This document shows, one piece after another, positions 49,599 through 60,289 of a stretch of 64,000 bases of DNA (the stretch's first letter is position 1; each line of letters begins with the position of its first letter). Position numbers and translations under genes: made by a program. The notes under the pieces are model-generated. The model ran no database searches, was not told the DNA's origin, and saw only the letters and a program-made list of their open reading frames with translations. This DNA comes from Yersinia enterocolitica (GTDB taxonomy: Bacteria; Pseudomonadota; Gammaproteobacteria; Enterobacterales; Enterobacteriaceae): contig NBTC02000002.1 in assembly GCA_002082245.2 (NCBI GenBank), positions 3,038,001 through 3,102,000 of the forward strand. Reading direction: 5' to 3'.

Positions 49599-51695
49599 TC
49601 ATCCCGCCGACACATTCTTGCGCCGCTTATCCAAATCCTTCAATAAACGATTAACCTGACTGTCAGTAAACATCTCTTCCAAGGTCGAGGTCAATTTACG
49701 CCGCCAGTTCGGATATTCCTCACTGGTTCCGGGGATGTTTACCGGTGTCGCCATATCTAACCAATCTTCCGGTTGCAAACCCAGTAATGCGCTGGCGCTG
49801 TCAGCAACATAACGCTGTAATCCCCGGTTAAGGACTGGGCTCATCGAGAGGAGTGACGCTTTATGGCCTACCTTCTTTGGCACACAGTCATAGTGATGTA
49901 ACCCTTCCAATAATCCTTGCTTGGCCCGTTCCCGATCAAGATAAAGCTGCTTCAATATCTGTTGGTCTGGATATAACCCCAGCTTATTCCCCAACGTCAG
50001 ATCGTCACTTTGCCAATAGCCCCGTAAGGTCGGCAAGTCATGGGTCGTAATGGTGGCCATCGCCTGTGCCGGATAAGATTGTGGCGCACGGAAGGTATTC
50101 TCACTGTCATGCTCAAAATAGAGCACCTTATAGGAATACACCCCGCTGTCACGCAGCTTAGCCACAATTTCTACCGGTACCGTGCCTAAATCCTCGCCAA
50201 TCACCATGCAGTGATGACGCTGACTTTCCAGCGCCAATATCGCCAATAGATCATCGACCGGATATTTAACATAAGCCCCCTGGGCGGCAGTCTGCCCGTA
50301 GGGAATCCACCACAGACGCAATAAGGCCATCACATGATCAATACGCAGAGCACCACAACTGGTCATATTAGCGCGCAGCAAATCGATAAAAGGCTGGTAG
50401 GCACGCGCAACCATGACGTGCGGGTCCATTGGTGGCAACCCCCAGTTCTGGCCCAGCGGCCCTAAAATATCAGGCGGAGCCCCTACTGAAGCTTTCAGAC
50501 AATATAACTCGCGGTCACACCAGGTTTCAGCGCCACCTTCAGCCACACCAACAGCTAAATCACGGTACAAACCAATCGGCATTTTTCGTGTCTGGCTGTT
50601 GCGAAAACAGTTATCAAACTGAGTGGCGGCCAACCACTGTAACCATAGATAGAAGGTCACATCACTCGCGTATTCGCGGCAAAAATCAGCTACAGCACTG
50701 CTGTGCCCATCACGATATTTTTCTGGCCACACCGGCCAGCCCCACATCATTGGGTCTTGCGCACTTAAATGAGCATGTAGCGCATCAAAAGCTGCTTGTT
50801 GATGCAGACCACGACCGCCTTGTTCCACAAACTGGTGGAACGCCTGCATCCGCGCATCTTTTACTTTACGAGCAGTAAACAACGGGAAGGCCAAACGCAG
50901 CGCCATCAATTTCAGTTGCATAACTTGCGGATAATCAACCCACTCATTAGCCCGAATTTCAGCCAGCGTCTGTTGCGTTGCTGGTTGATGCCACCAGAGC
51001 TGCGCCGCTTCACTGTGCTGAAACTCATCCACGCGGTTCACGTCGATATAAACCACATTCAACCAGCGTCTTGAAGAGGGGCTATAGGGGCTAGCACTCT
51101 GTGGGTTAGCCGGATACAGCGCATGAATTGGATTCAAACCGATAAAGGCACCACCACGCTCGCCCACCTGTTCCAACATTTGGCTGAGATCACCAAAATC
51201 ACCAATCCCCCAGTTGCGTTCGGAACGCAGGGTATAGAGCTGTACACAAGCGCCCCACAACTTTTTCCCTGCCAGCAACGCATCTGGCTCATAGCAACGT
51301 TTCGGTGCCACAATAATTGAACACTGCCACTGCTGTAACCCTTGTTCGAGAATCAAACGGTGATAACCCTGCGGCAGAGAAGATGGCAATGTCAGCGTCT
51401 TCTTTGCACTGATACGCCCCTGGTGCAACTCACCTTTTTCTGTCTGCAATTGCCAGTGATAATCGCCTGAACCCGCCATTGGTAGCTGCATTGGGCTACC
51501 AAAAGTAAATACTTTCACCACCGGTAGTGGTGTATTTTCTGTCGAGGTGTCCTGAGGCACCTGAGTGCGCCCCATGGCCGCCAACAACTGCTGCTTGGTT
51601 TCCGGCAAAATAGCCTGCGGCTTACCATGAGCATTAATGTAGCTGGCGGCTATCCCTGCCAGTGTCGCTGCTTGATCGAGCGATTTACGATCCAT
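49599..51695 (-). CDS. malQ: 4-alpha-glucanotransferase (amylomaltase)
   Basis: 698 residues, GH77. Transfers maltosyl and longer units between maltodextrins in the cytoplasm. Catalytic-region motifs: RNWGIGDFGDL, LRIDHVMALLRLWWIPYG (nucleophile Asp), VIGEDLGTVP (acid/base Glu) and TTHDLPTLRGYW (stabilising Asp). 12 bp downstream of malP, in the malPQ operon. Confidence 0.96.
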   Translation of the reverse strand: MDRKSLDQAATLAGIAASYINAHGKPQAILPETKQQLLAAMGRTQVPQDTSTENTPLPVVKVFTFGSPMQLPMAGSGDYHWQLQTEKGELHQGRISAKKTLTLPSSLPQGYHRLILEQGLQQWQCSIIVAPKRCYEPDALLAGKKLWGACVQLYTLRSERNWGIGDFGDLSQMLEQVGERGGAFIGLNPIHALYPANPQSASPYSPSSRRWLNVVYIDVNRVDEFQHSEAAQLWWHQPATQQTLAEIRANEWVDYPQVMQLKLMALRLAFPLFTARKVKDARMQAFHQFVEQGGRGLHQQAAFDALHAHLSAQDPMMWGWPVWPEKYRDGHSSAVADFCREYASDVTFYLWLQWLAATQFDNCFRNSQTRKMPIGLYRDLAVGVAEGGAETWCDRELYCLKASVGAPPDILGPLGQNWGLPPMDPHVMVARAYQPFIDLLRANMTSCGALRIDHVMALLRLWWIPYGQTAAQGAYVKYPVDDLLAILALESQRHHCMVIGEDLGTVPVEIVAKLRDSGVYSYKVLYFEHDSENTFRAPQSYPAQAMATITTHDLPTLRGYWQSDDLTLGNKLGLYPDQQILKQLYLDRERAKQGLLEGLHHYDCVPKKVGHKASLLSMSPVLNRGLQRYVADSASALLGLQPEDWLDMATPVNIPGTSEEYPNWRRKLTSTLEEMFTDSQVNRLLKDLDKRRKNVSAG

Positions 51696-51707
51696 GCAGT
51701 CTTCTCC

Positions 51708-54113
51708 TTAACGTTTGGCTTGCCAAATCCGTGATTGGTAATCACGAATTGAACGGTCAGAACTGAACATCCCTACCCGGGCAGTGTTAAGAATGGTACG
51801 GCGGGTCCATTCATCCTTATCGCGGTACAGGGCATCAATTTGCTTCTGTGCCTGACAGTATGAGGCAAAATCAGCCAATACCAGATAAGGGTCACCCCCT
51901 TCCAACAGGCTATGCAACATCATGTCAAATGCGTGCTTATCACCTTGGCTGAACGCACCACTGGCCAGCTCATCCAGAATGCTTTTCAGGTGCGAGTCAG
52001 CTTTAAGATACTTCTGCGGCTTATAGCCTTTCGCCAAAATGGCTTTTACCTGCTCCACGGTGTTACCGAAAATAAAGATATTCTCGTCACCCACCTGCTC
52101 GGCAATCTCAACGTTAGCCCCATCGAGAGTGCCCACAGTCAATGCACCATTCAGTGCCAGTTTCATGTTGCCAGTACCAGAGGCTTCTTTACCGGCAGTT
52201 GAAATCTGCTCCGATACATCCGCCGCAGGAATCATCAATTCCGCGACTGAAACCCGATAATCGGGGATAAAGACCACTTTTAGGCGATCTTTGACGATCG
52301 GATCATTGTTGATCTTATCGGCGGCCTGATTGATCGCATAAATAATATTCTTAGCTAAATAATAACCAGGTGCAGCTTTGGCACCAAACAAGAACACCCG
52401 CGGCGCAATATCCAGATTCGGGTTGTCACGGATCTGGCGGTAGAGCGACAGAATATGTAACAGATTCAAATGCTGACGCTTATATTCATGCAACCGCTTA
52501 ATCTGCACATCGAAGATGGCGTCTGGATTAATCACCAACCCCATAGTTCGCTTAACGTATTCAGCTAACTTAACTTTGTTGTCATATTTGATCTGCTGAT
52601 AACGGCCCCTAAAAGCCTTATCTTCGGCATAAGACTCAAGCCCAGCTAATGCATCCAGATTATTCGCCCATTCCACTTTCAGCGTTTCATCAATCAGGCC
52701 AGATAATGCCGGATTACATTGCTTCAACCAACGGCGCGGCGTAATACCATTAGTAACATTATGGAATTTATTTGGCCATAATTGATAGTATTCAGGGAAT
52801 AAGTCTTTGATAACCAGATCAGAATGCAGTTGCGCTACGCCGTTGACGGCAAAGCCGCTGACCACACACAGATTGGCCATTCTCACTTGCTTATTATGAT
52901 GAACCGCCAGCTTGGCCCACACCGCTTCATCCCCAGGCCATTGCTTATCCACCACCTTTTTAAACTGCGCATTGATCTGCTTGATGATGACAAAATGGCG
53001 TGGCAACAAACTACGCACCAATTTTTCATCCCAACATTCAAGTGCTTCAGGCATCAACGTGTGGTTGGTATAGGCGAAGGTTTTACTGGTGATCGCCCAC
53101 GCCGCATCCCAGCTTAGCTGATGCTCATCCAGCAGTACTCGCAGCATTTCAGGAATAGCGATAGTCGGGTGGGTATCATTCAGTTGAATAACTTCATAGT
53201 CAGGCAATTCAGCCAGTTTACGACCAGCCAGATGATGCTTACGTAAAATATCCGCCACCGAGCAGGCGCATTGGAAGTATTGCTGCATCAGGCGCAGACG
53301 TTTGCCGGCCAGATGGTTATCGTTTGGATACAATACTTTGGTCAGTTTTTCTGCTTCAACGCCATTTTGTTCTGCCAGCAGGAACTTCCCATCATTAAAA
53401 TTAGTTAAATCAAATGGATGTTGATGAGTAGCCTGCCACAGGCGCAACGGCTGTGTTACACCATTGCGAAAACCCAGCACCGGTAAATCCCAAGCTTCAC
53501 CGCGCAAGGTGAAGGCCGGACGCCACACCTGGCGGCCATCAGCGAGTTTTTCTAACTTGCCAGCAAAGCCGACATCAACCGCCAACGCCGCATTATGGCG
53601 AAACCACGGATAACTCTCGCGCTGCCAGTTGTCCGGGGCTTCCTGTTGTTTACATTCACTGAAAGATTGACGGAACAGACCATATTGATAATTCAGACCA
53701 TAACCGGTGGCGGGTTGCTCAACGGTTGCCATCGAATCAAGGAAACAGGCCGCCAAACGCCCAAGACCGCCATTACCCAATGCAGGGTCAGTCTCCTGCT
53801 CCAGCAAATCACACAGGTTAATTTGCTGCTCGGCCAGCAACGCCTCCACTTGGTCATACCAACCCAGATTAATCAGGTTGTTTGCCGTTAAACGACCAAT
53901 CAAAAACTCCATTGAAATGTAGTTAACATGCCGTTGGACTTTTTGGGTTTTACCTGGTGCAGGCTGAGCCGCCAATTGTTCGGCTAACGCCGCGCTGACA
54001 GCTTCCCACCATTGGTGTTGAGTCATTTGCTGAGCGGAGGTTAGGCCAAAGCGCTGCCACTGGCGGATCAGTGCGGCCAGGAAATCGTCCTTTTTAAGCG
54101 TAGGCTGTGACAT
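51708..54113 (-). CDS. malP: Maltodextrin phosphorylase
   Basis: 801 residues, GT35. Releases glucose-1-phosphate from maltodextrins using pyridoxal phosphate. PLP Lys lies in [19 protein letters not shown], with [12 protein letters not shown] and [14 protein letters not shown] further upstream. First gene of malPQ, divergent from malT. Compare glgP at the window end, a paralogue with [13 protein letters not shown]. Confidence 0.96.
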   Translation of the reverse strand: MSQPTLKKDDFLAALIRQWQRFGLTSAQQMTQHQWWEAVSAALAEQLAAQPAPGKTQKVQRHVNYISMEFLIGRLTANNLINLGWYDQVEALLAEQQINLCDLLEQETDPALGNGGLGRLAACFLDSMATVEQPATGYGLNYQYGLFRQSFSECKQQEAPDNWQRESYPWFRHNAALAVDVGFAGKLEKLADGRQVWRPAFTLRGEAWDLPVLGFRNGVTQPLRLWQATHQHPFDLTNFNDGKFLLAEQNGVEAEKLTKVLYPNDNHLAGKRLRLMQQYFQCACSVADILRKHHLAGRKLAELPDYEVIQLNDTHPTIAIPEMLRVLLDEHQLSWDAAWAITSKTFAYTNHTLMPEALECWDEKLVRSLLPRHFVIIKQINAQFKKVVDKQWPGDEAVWAKLAVHHNKQVRMANLCVVSGFAVNGVAQLHSDLVIKDLFPEYYQLWPNKFHNVTNGITPRRWLKQCNPALSGLIDETLKVEWANNLDALAGLESYAEDKAFRGRYQQIKYDNKVKLAEYVKRTMGLVINPDAIFDVQIKRLHEYKRQHLNLLHILSLYRQIRDNPNLDIAPRVFLFGAKAAPGYYLAKNIIYAINQAADKINNDPIVKDRLKVVFIPDYRVSVAELMIPAADVSEQISTAGKEASGTGNMKLALNGALTVGTLDGANVEIAEQVGDENIFIFGNTVEQVKAILAKGYKPQKYLKADSHLKSILDELASGAFSQGDKHAFDMMLHSLLEGGDPYLVLADFASYCQAQKQIDALYRDKDEWTRRTILNTARVGMFSSDRSIRDYQSRIWQAKR

Positions 54114-54180
54114 AGGGGGTCTCTATCCTGTGAGTGGGGTAATTTTACCCTTATCCTGCCAATGAGAACTGACAAGGGCA

Positions 54181-54212
54181 TCATCCTGCCGGGGGATTAG
54201 CTGGGGATGAGT
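54181..54212. promoter_or_regulatory. MalT boxes of the malPQ promoter
   Basis: Two direct copies at 11-bp spacing, GGGGATTAGC (54192-54201) and GGGGATGAGT (54203-54212), close to the MalT box GGGGAKGAGG, plus an inverted GGCAGGATGA (54181-54190 on the minus strand). They lie 70-100 bp upstream of malP. MalT bound to ATP and maltotriose would activate malPQ here. Confidence 0.72.
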
Positions 54213-54228
54213 CGCAGGGCGTAGCTAA

Positions 54229-54250
54229 AATTGTGATCCGGTGCAACTTA
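54229..54250. promoter_or_regulatory. CRP site between malP and malT
   Basis: AATTGTGATCCGGTGCAACT resembles the E. coli malT CRP site (TTGTGA...GTGCAAA). Left half TGTGA is perfect, right half weak. It would put malT under catabolite control. Confidence 0.65.
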
Positions 54251-54430
54251 CAGCCATATGAAACATTAACTCTATTGCAATAACATGGCCGTTATCAGAC
54301 CTTAGCAGTGCTGATTAATTACGAGGCTAAAAATAATTACTCTTATGAATGCCTGTAACATTTCATTACAAATGGACATATCACTCGCCAGGACGTCTTC
54401 TCACCGGATATTGGTTAAACCGGACACAGC

Positions 54431-57142
54431 ATGCTGATCCCCTCAAAACTGAGCCGCCCGGTACGGCTGCAAAATACCGTGATACGCGACCGTCTATTGG
54501 TTAAGTTATCAGGTGTAGCAAACTATCGCCTGACTTTGATCAATTGCCCAGCCGGTTATGGTAAGACCACGTTGATCGCCCAATGGGCTGCCGACCAATC
54601 CAATCTCGGGTGGTATTCACTGGATGAAAGTGACAATCAACCAGAGCGTTTCGCCTCTTATCTGATTGCTGCGGTACAGTTGGCGACTGGCGGCCATTGC
54701 AGTAAAAGTGAAGCGCTCAGCCAAAAGCATCAATACGCCAGCCTTTCAGCGCTGTTTGCTCAATTATTTATCGAGTTGTCCGATTGGGACGGCCCGCTTT
54801 ATCTGGTCATCGATGACTATCATCTGATTACCAATGACGCTGTTCATGAAGCTGTGCGCTTCTTTCTGCGTCACCAGCCGGAAAATATGACGCTGATCCT
54901 GCTATCCCGCACCTTGCCACCGCTGGGAATTGCTAACCTGCGGGTGCGCGATCAGTTGCTGGAATTAGGCATGCAGCAACTGGCATTTAATCATCAGGAA
55001 GCACAGCAATTTTTTGATTGCCGCCTGTCAGTGCCACTGGAACAAGGTGATAGCAGCCGCTTGTGTGATGAAGTTGAAGGCTGGGCTACCGCGCTGCAAC
55101 TGATAGCACTGTCATCGCGTCAGCCAAACTCATCCGCGCAAAAATCGGCAAAACGCCTGGCAGGGTTAAATGCCAGCCATTTGTCAGACTATCTGGTGGA
55201 TGAAGTATTAGATCAGGTGGATAGCAATTCCCGCGTTTTTCTGCTGCGTTGCTCAGTATTACGTTCCATGAATGATGCCCTGATTGTGCGCCTGACTGGG
55301 GAAGATAACGGTCAGCAACGGCTGGAAGAGTTGGAGCGCCAAGGGTTATTTATTCATCGTATGGATGACAGTGGTGAATGGTTCTGCTTCCACCCGCTAT
55401 TTGCCACCTTCTTGCGCCAGCGCTGCCAGTGGGAATTGGCGTTGGAGTTACCGGAATTGCATCACGCAGCCGCTGAAGGTTGGATGGCGTTGGGCTACCC
55501 GGCTGAAGCAATCCACCATGCGTTGGCCGCAGGTGATGTTGGCATGTTACGTGATATCTTGCTGCAACATGCCTGGACTCTGTTTAACCACAGTGAGTTG
55601 GCGCTGCTGGAACAATGTCTAGTCGCCCTGCCTTACTCTTTATTGGTGCAGAATCCAGAACTGGCACTGCTACAAGCCTGGCTGGCGCAAAGCCAACACC
55701 GTTATGGTGAGGTGAATACCTTGCTCGAGCGCGCTGAATCGGCAATGCAAGAACGCAAAATCCCTGTTGATGAGATTTTACGCGCTGAATTTGATGCCCT
55801 GCGTGCTCAGGTGGCTATCAATGATGGTAAGCCAGATGAAGCCGAAAAACTGGCAACTGATGCGCTGAAATATCTGCCGATGGCGAACTTTTATAGCCGT
55901 ATTGTGGCAACCTCCGTAACTGGTGAAGTTCATCATTGTAAAGGGGAGCTAAGCCGTGCGCTGCCCATGATGCAGCAAACCGAGCAAATGGCACGTCGCC
56001 ACGAAGCCTATCACTATGCCTTATGGGCATTGCTACAACAGAGCGAAATCCTGATTGCACAAGGTTTCTTGCAAGCCGCTTATGAAACGCAAGATAAAGC
56101 CTTTGATTTAATTCATGAACAACATCTTGAGCAGTTGCCGTTGCATGAATTCCTGCTGCGTATTCGCTCCCAAATTTTATGGTCGTGGTCACGGCTGGAT
56201 GAAGCGGAAGAAGCGGCACGCAAAGGCATTGAGATTCTGGTCAATTACCAACCCCAACAGCAATTGCAGTGTTTGGCGATGCTGGCAAAATGCTCACTGG
56301 CGCGTGGTGATCTGGATAACGCCAATATGTATATTCAGCGTTGTGAGGCCCTGCAACACGGCAGCCAATATCATCTCGACTGGATAACCAATGCCGATAA
56401 GCCACGGGTTATTCACTGGCAGATGACCGGGGATAAAGTCGCCGCCGCAAGTTGGCTGCGCCAGGCAGAAAAACCGGGGATGGCGGATAATCACTTTTTA
56501 CAGGGGCAGTGGCGTAATATCGCGCGGATACAGATCATGCTAGGGCGGTTTAATGAAGCCGAAGTGGTATTGGACGAACTGAACGAAAATGCCCGCCGCC
56601 TTCGTTTAACCAGTGACCTCAACCGTAATCTGTTGTTAAGTAATATCCTTTATTGGCAAACCGAACGTAAAAGTGAGGCCCAGAAAGCGCTGATTGAATC
56701 ACTGTCATTGGCTAACCGCACCGGTTTTATCAGCCATTTCGTGATTGAAGGTGAAGCTATGGCACAGCAGTTGCGCCAACTGATTCAACTTAACGCGTTA
56801 CCGGAATTGGAACAGCATCGTGCTCAGCGAATACTGAAGGATATTAACCAGCACCATCGGCATAAATTCGCCCATTTTGATGAGATATTTGTCGATAAAC
56901 TGCTAACTCACCCGCAAGTACCAGAACTGATCCGTACCAGCCCGCTAACCCAGCGCGAATGGCAGGTATTAGGGCTGATTTACTCCGGCTACAGTAATGA
57001 ACAGATCGCCGGTGAGCTGGAAGTGGCAGCCACTACGATTAAAACCCATATCCGTAATTTATATCAAAAACTGGGGGTTGCTCACCGCCAGGAAGCCGTA
57101 CAACAGGCACAGCGTTTATTACAGATGATGGGTTATGTTTGA
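54431..57142 (+). CDS. malT: Maltose regulon activator MalT
   Basis: 903 residues, LAL-type STAND ATPase regulator. Walker [16 protein letters not shown] (~36-50), Walker B region [11 protein letters not shown], a long TPR-like superhelix (~430-800) that binds maltotriose, and a C-terminal LuxR-type helix-turn-helix ([20 protein letters not shown] followed by IAGEL and [15 protein letters not shown]). ATG 54431 gives [13 protein letters not shown] as in E. coli. Activates malPQ and the unlinked mal operons. Confidence 0.97.
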   Translation: MLIPSKLSRPVRLQNTVIRDRLLVKLSGVANYRLTLINCPAGYGKTTLIAQWAADQSNLGWYSLDESDNQPERFASYLIAAVQLATGGHCSKSEALSQKHQYASLSALFAQLFIELSDWDGPLYLVIDDYHLITNDAVHEAVRFFLRHQPENMTLILLSRTLPPLGIANLRVRDQLLELGMQQLAFNHQEAQQFFDCRLSVPLEQGDSSRLCDEVEGWATALQLIALSSRQPNSSAQKSAKRLAGLNASHLSDYLVDEVLDQVDSNSRVFLLRCSVLRSMNDALIVRLTGEDNGQQRLEELERQGLFIHRMDDSGEWFCFHPLFATFLRQRCQWELALELPELHHAAAEGWMALGYPAEAIHHALAAGDVGMLRDILLQHAWTLFNHSELALLEQCLVALPYSLLVQNPELALLQAWLAQSQHRYGEVNTLLERAESAMQERKIPVDEILRAEFDALRAQVAINDGKPDEAEKLATDALKYLPMANFYSRIVATSVTGEVHHCKGELSRALPMMQQTEQMARRHEAYHYALWALLQQSEILIAQGFLQAAYETQDKAFDLIHEQHLEQLPLHEFLLRIRSQILWSWSRLDEAEEAARKGIEILVNYQPQQQLQCLAMLAKCSLARGDLDNANMYIQRCEALQHGSQYHLDWITNADKPRVIHWQMTGDKVAAASWLRQAEKPGMADNHFLQGQWRNIARIQIMLGRFNEAEVVLDELNENARRLRLTSDLNRNLLLSNILYWQTERKSEAQKALIESLSLANRTGFISHFVIEGEAMAQQLRQLIQLNALPELEQHRAQRILKDINQHHRHKFAHFDEIFVDKLLTHPQVPELIRTSPLTQREWQVLGLIYSGYSNEQIAGELEVAATTIKTHIRNLYQKLGVAHRQEAVQQAQRLLQMMGYV

Positions 57143-57170
57143 TTATTTTTATTGTTATGGCAATAAGTTA

Positions 57171-57256
57171 CCACTGTACTGCAATTTACATTAAACCAAT
57201 GTTATTGCAGTCAGTGGTCTTTGGCGATAATATTTTTTATATTAATAATATTATCG
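57171..57256. other. Two strong tandem hairpins downstream of malT
   Basis: First: CCACTG-T-ACTGCAAT (57171-57185) pairs with ATTGCAGT-C-AGTGG (57204-57217) and an inner ACATT/AATGT pair extends it, about 19 paired bases around loop AAACC. Second: CGATAATATT (57225-57234) with AATATTATCG (57247-57256). They begin 29 bases after the malT stop. Neither has a clean U-run; they may protect or end the malT transcript or belong to a small RNA. Confidence 0.6.
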
Positions 57257-57737
57257 GCTATAACTGTTAGCTCTTTAATATCTATGGGGGATTGAAGCAA
57301 CAATCCTACTGATTGAAAAGACAAGTTAAGTACAACTATATAGCCTATATAATTTTTTCATTTCGTTTTTACTACAAACTTCCCACTTCATTGAAATATT
57401 TAATGAATTCCAACAATGACTTTAATGTCGGATTAGCATTCAAACTGGCATTCCTTTTCTCCACCTTAATATTATCATTATAAATAGTAGCCTGAGATTG
57501 ATATTGTGCACTTGATAAGCGGTTAAGCATAGATAATGCCTTTATTTTAAACCAACCATGTGCCCTATATTAATAACGATAGATTTAATTTATTAATTCT
57601 ATAAAAAAACAACATATTAAATTGGAATCAGAGACAAAAATAACATTACAGTTAGTCTGGTATTTATCAGCTAAAAAATGATTATAATCGTGTTTTGGCA
57701 TTTTCTCTCTAAATGCATTTTTGTAAGGTAGAGCAAG
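57257..57737. other. AT-rich malT-glpE intergenic region
   Basis: About 480 bp of AT-rich sequence with no supportable gene; it contains the glpE promoter. A reading frame on the opposite strand at 57585-58103 mainly reflects the antisense of glpE and is not taken as a gene. Confidence 0.4.
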
Positions 57738-58067
57738 ATGGAACAGTTTGAAACAATCAGTGTTGAGCAGGCTCATAGCCGCCTGAAAGAGAATACCGCC
57801 GTATTGGTCGATATCCGCGATCCACAGAGTTATGAAGCGGGCCATGCACCCATCGCGTTCCATTTGACCAATAGCAGCCTGCATACCTTTATGCAGCAAA
57901 CAGATTTTGAACAGCCCGTCATGGTGATGTGCTACCACGGCAATAGCAGCAAAGGGGCGGCGCAGTATTTGCTCCAGCAGGGCTTTGAGGCGGTTTACAG
58001 CATTGATGGTGGTTTTGAGGCATGGGCCAAAAGCTATCCACAAGAAATCATTCGTGAAAATGTCTGA
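57738..58067 (+). CDS. glpE: Thiosulfate sulfurtransferase GlpE
   Basis: 109 residues, single-domain rhodanese. Active-site loop CYHGNSS with Cys65, matching E. coli GlpE, and the rhodanese start [15 protein letters not shown]. Cytoplasmic; transfers sulfur from thiosulfate to cyanide or thioredoxin in vitro. AAGG precedes the ATG. Starts the glpEGR group. Confidence 0.96.
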   Translation: MEQFETISVEQAHSRLKENTAVLVDIRDPQSYEAGHAPIAFHLTNSSLHTFMQQTDFEQPVMVMCYHGNSSKGAAQYLLQQGFEAVYSIDGGFEAWAKSYPQEIIRENV

Positions 58068-58152
58068 CTTTGTTACCCGTTTGTAGCTTGTCATTCGCCA
58101 CAACCGACCAGATTGTGATATTTTTAAGCACTTTAATCACATTCATAATATC

Positions 58153-58221
58153 TATACTCAAAATCATTGGCGTTGCAGGTAGGCAGCTCACAACCCTGCG
58201 GCCTCAAATACAAAAGGTATA
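58153..58221. repeat. Short ERIC-related repeat (69 bp)
   Basis: TATACTCAAAATCATTGGCG...GGTAGGCAG then CTCACAACCCTGCGGCCTC and AAAAGGTATA. It has TATA/TATA ends and ERIC-like left arm, without the long centre. Same length as the core-deleted copy at 33492. Lies between glpE and glpG. Confidence 0.6.
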
Positions 58222-58237
58222 GACGGTAATGGGCAAT

Positions 58238-59074
58238 ATGATTCGTGTAATAGCAATCTCTAATCCGCGTCTGGCACAGGCCTTTGTGGATTATATGGCC
58301 ACTCGCAATGTGGTACTGGAAGTTCGGCCTGATACTCAGGGTGCAGAGATCTGGCTTGCCGATGATGAGCAATTGCCCTTGGTGCAGCAGGAGCTGGAAC
58401 AGTTTTTGCTCGATCCCCTCAATCCACGCTATCAGGCCGCAAGTTGGCAATCGGGTAATTTACACTCAAATTTATCCTATCAGCGCTTTTCCTACCTGCA
58501 GACGCTGCGCAGTCAGGCCGGCCCACTGACATTGAGTGTCATGGTACTGTGCATCGCCATCTATATTCTGATGCAAATTGTCGGCGATGCGGCCGTTATG
58601 TCATGGCTTGCCTGGCCCCGCGACGAGAGCCAATATCTACAACTCTGGCGCTGGGTCAGCCATGGCTTTTTACACTTTTCGCTACTGCATATCTTATTTA
58701 ACCTGATGTGGTGGTGGTATCTGGCAGGACAAATGGAAAAACGGCTTGGCACCGGTAAATTGCTGGTATTAACTGTGGTATCTGCCCTGTTCAGTGGCTG
58801 GGGGCAATCGCTATTTAGCGGTGTGAATTTTGGTGGTCTGTCTGGTGTGGTGTATGCCTTAATGGGTTATGTCTGGCTGACCGGCGAGCGCGCACCCGAG
58901 CGCGGTATCTCGTTGCCCCGAGGTTTAATGGCTTTTTCTGTCCTCTGGCTGATTGCCGGTTATTTCGATGTTTTAGGTTTGTCGATTGCCAATGCGGCTC
59001 ACGTTTCAGGTTTGATTATTGGGTTATTAATGGCATTTTGGGATACGCGCAACAGCGTAAGAACCACACAATAA
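58238..59074 (+). CDS. glpG: Rhomboid intramembrane protease GlpG
   Basis: 278 residues from ATG 58238 (an ATG three codons earlier is possible). N-terminal cytoplasmic domain (~1-85), then six transmembrane helices. Catalytic Ser in [15 protein letters not shown] and His in [12 protein letters not shown]; structural HxxxN in [12 protein letters not shown]. Cleaves membrane proteins within the bilayer. Cotranscribed with glpE and glpR. Confidence 0.96.
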   Translation: MIRVIAISNPRLAQAFVDYMATRNVVLEVRPDTQGAEIWLADDEQLPLVQQELEQFLLDPLNPRYQAASWQSGNLHSNLSYQRFSYLQTLRSQAGPLTLSVMVLCIAIYILMQIVGDAAVMSWLAWPRDESQYLQLWRWVSHGFLHFSLLHILFNLMWWWYLAGQMEKRLGTGKLLVLTVVSALFSGWGQSLFSGVNFGGLSGVVYALMGYVWLTGERAPERGISLPRGLMAFSVLWLIAGYFDVLGLSIANAAHVSGLIIGLLMAFWDTRNSVRTTQ

Positions 59075-59108
59075 CTGCCTGAGCAACCAGGCGCATTAGG
59101 GGATTATA

Positions 59109-59867
59109 GTGAAGCAAACGCAGCGGCATGATGCGATTATTGAATTGGTACGCCAACAAGGCTACGTCAGCACTGAAGAGTTAGTAGAACATTTTGCCGT
59201 TAGCCCGCAAACCATCCGGCGTGATTTGAATGATTTGGCTGACCAAAACAAAATTCATCGTCATCATGGTGGTGCAGCACTCCCTTCCAGCTCAGTTAAC
59301 GCCGCCTATAACGATCGTAAAGTGATGTGGTCGGAAGAAAAGGCCCGTATTGCACAGCGTGTTGCCAGCCAGATCCCCGATGGTGCAACACTGTTTATCG
59401 ATATAGGTACCACGCCAGAAGCTGTCGCCCACGCGCTGATGAACCATAAGGGGCTGCGGGTGGTGACCAATAATCTTAACGTTGCTACCTTGCTGACGGC
59501 TAAAGAGGATTTCCGGCTGATTCTGGCTGGTGGTGAAGTTCGCACCCGCGATGGTGGGATTATTGGTGAGGCCACACTGGATTTCATTTCTCAGTTCCGT
59601 CTTGATTACGGCATCCTTGGTATCAGTGGTATTGATATGGACGGCTCATTATTAGAGTTTGATTACCATGAAGTGCGCACCAAGCGAGCAATTATCGAGA
59701 ACTCCCGTTGTGTGATGCTGGTAACCGACCACTCGAAGTTTGGTCGTAACGCAATGGTGAATTTGGGGAATATGAATTTGATTGATTATCTGTTTACCGA
59801 TCAGATGCCTCCTCCCAGTGTGATGAAGATTATTGAGCAGCATCAGGTTCAATTGGAGTTGTGTTAG
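59109..59867 (+). CDS. glpR: Glycerol-3-phosphate regulon repressor
   Basis: 252 residues, DeoR family. N-terminal HTH (YVSTEELVEHFAVSPQTIRR, ~19-38, then DLNDL) and C-terminal sugar-phosphate-binding domain (DGATLFIDIGTTPEAVA, ILAGGEVRTRDGG, GISGID). Starts with GTG after AGGGG. Represses glpD and other glp genes; glycerol-3-phosphate relieves it. Full length and intact, unlike the inactive glpR of some E. coli laboratory strains. Confidence 0.95.
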   Translation: MKQTQRHDAIIELVRQQGYVSTEELVEHFAVSPQTIRRDLNDLADQNKIHRHHGGAALPSSSVNAAYNDRKVMWSEEKARIAQRVASQIPDGATLFIDIGTTPEAVAHALMNHKGLRVVTNNLNVATLLTAKEDFRLILAGGEVRTRDGGIIGEATLDFISQFRLDYGILGISGIDMDGSLLEFDYHEVRTKRAIIENSRCVMLVTDHSKFGRNAMVNLGNMNLIDYLFTDQMPPPSVMKIIEQHQVQLELC

Positions 59868-59885
59868 TCATTAAATTTTAGTTTT

Positions 59886-59972
59886 GGTGATCCGGTGCGG
59901 TTGTTAAGTCAACTCAAGTGCTCTAACAACCGAATCGGACCACAGAACACCGAACAACCAAACCTAATCACC
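59886..59972. repeat. Small inverted-repeat element related to the pckA-envZ element ends
   Basis: GGTGATCCGGTGCGGTTGTT on the left and, read on the minus strand from the right, GGTGATTAGGTTTGGTTGTT and GTGGTCCGATTCGGTTGTTA. The arms CGGTTGTTA (59898-59906) and TAACAACCG (59924-59932) pair perfectly. The module matches the ~25-bp repeats at the ends of the 36855-37506 element. Its right end reads straight into the hexamer array. Confidence 0.6.
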
Positions 59973-60137
59973 AAATCCAAATCCAAATCCAAATCCAAAT
60001 CCAAATCCAAATCCAAATCCAAATCCAAATCCAAATCCAAATCCAAATCCAAATCCAAATCCAAATCCAAATCCAAATCCAAATCCAAATCCAAATCCAA
60101 ATCCAAATCCAAATCCAAATCCAAATCCAAATCCAAA
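59971..60137. repeat. Hexanucleotide tandem array, 27 copies of CCAAAT
   Basis: 27 uninterrupted, identical copies run from 59971 to 60132, followed by CCAAA. The unit has no stop codon in any of six frames, so long Ser-Lys, Gly-Phe and Asp-Leu reading frames appear; these are not genes. It lies between glpR and glpD, ending about 69 bp upstream of the glpD -35 hexamer. Perfect long arrays of this kind normally vary in copy number by slippage. Confidence 0.97.
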
Positions 60138-60205
60138 CTTTCCCCACATTTTGATAACAAAACTGTTACCTCCATCACGGGGGAATGTTTTTTTTTGGTT
60201 AACTC

Positions 60206-60235
60206 TTGGCTTGTTTGTTGGTTTTTGATTACAAT
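60206..60235 (+). promoter_or_regulatory. Putative glpD promoter
   Basis: TTGGCT (60206-60211), an 18-bp spacer and TACAAT (60230-60235), immediately upstream of the GlpR operator and 55 bp before the glpD ATG. Confidence 0.55.
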
Positions 60236-60236
60236 C

Positions 60237-60254
60237 ATGAGCGAAAACGAACAT
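60237..60254. promoter_or_regulatory. GlpR operator of glpD
   Basis: ATGAGCGAAAACGAACAT is a near-palindrome fitting the GlpR operator pattern (ATGTTCG...CGAACAT). It covers the expected transcription start, so GlpR binding would repress glpD. Confidence 0.78.
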
Positions 60255-60289
60255 TAAAGAGCTGTTTCGAACATCTGGAGAGAGGAAGC

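Noticed and set aside
57585..58103. 172-codon reading frame opposite glpE
   Set aside because: Most of it is antisense to the well-identified glpE gene and has no family features.
59971..60137. CRISPR array
   Set aside because: The unit is 6 bp and uninterrupted, with no spacers and no cas genes.
59895..60257. Reading frames coding long Ser-Lys, Gly-Phe or Asp-Leu repeats on both strands
   Set aside because: The hexamer CCAAAT has no stop in any frame, so such frames arise automatically. No ribosome-binding site or conserved flanking protein supports them.
60206..60289. glpD start further upstream, giving a 532-residue protein
   Set aside because: The extension would begin before the GlpR operator; ATG 60290 has a strong AGAGGAAG site and the family start METKDLIVIGGG.
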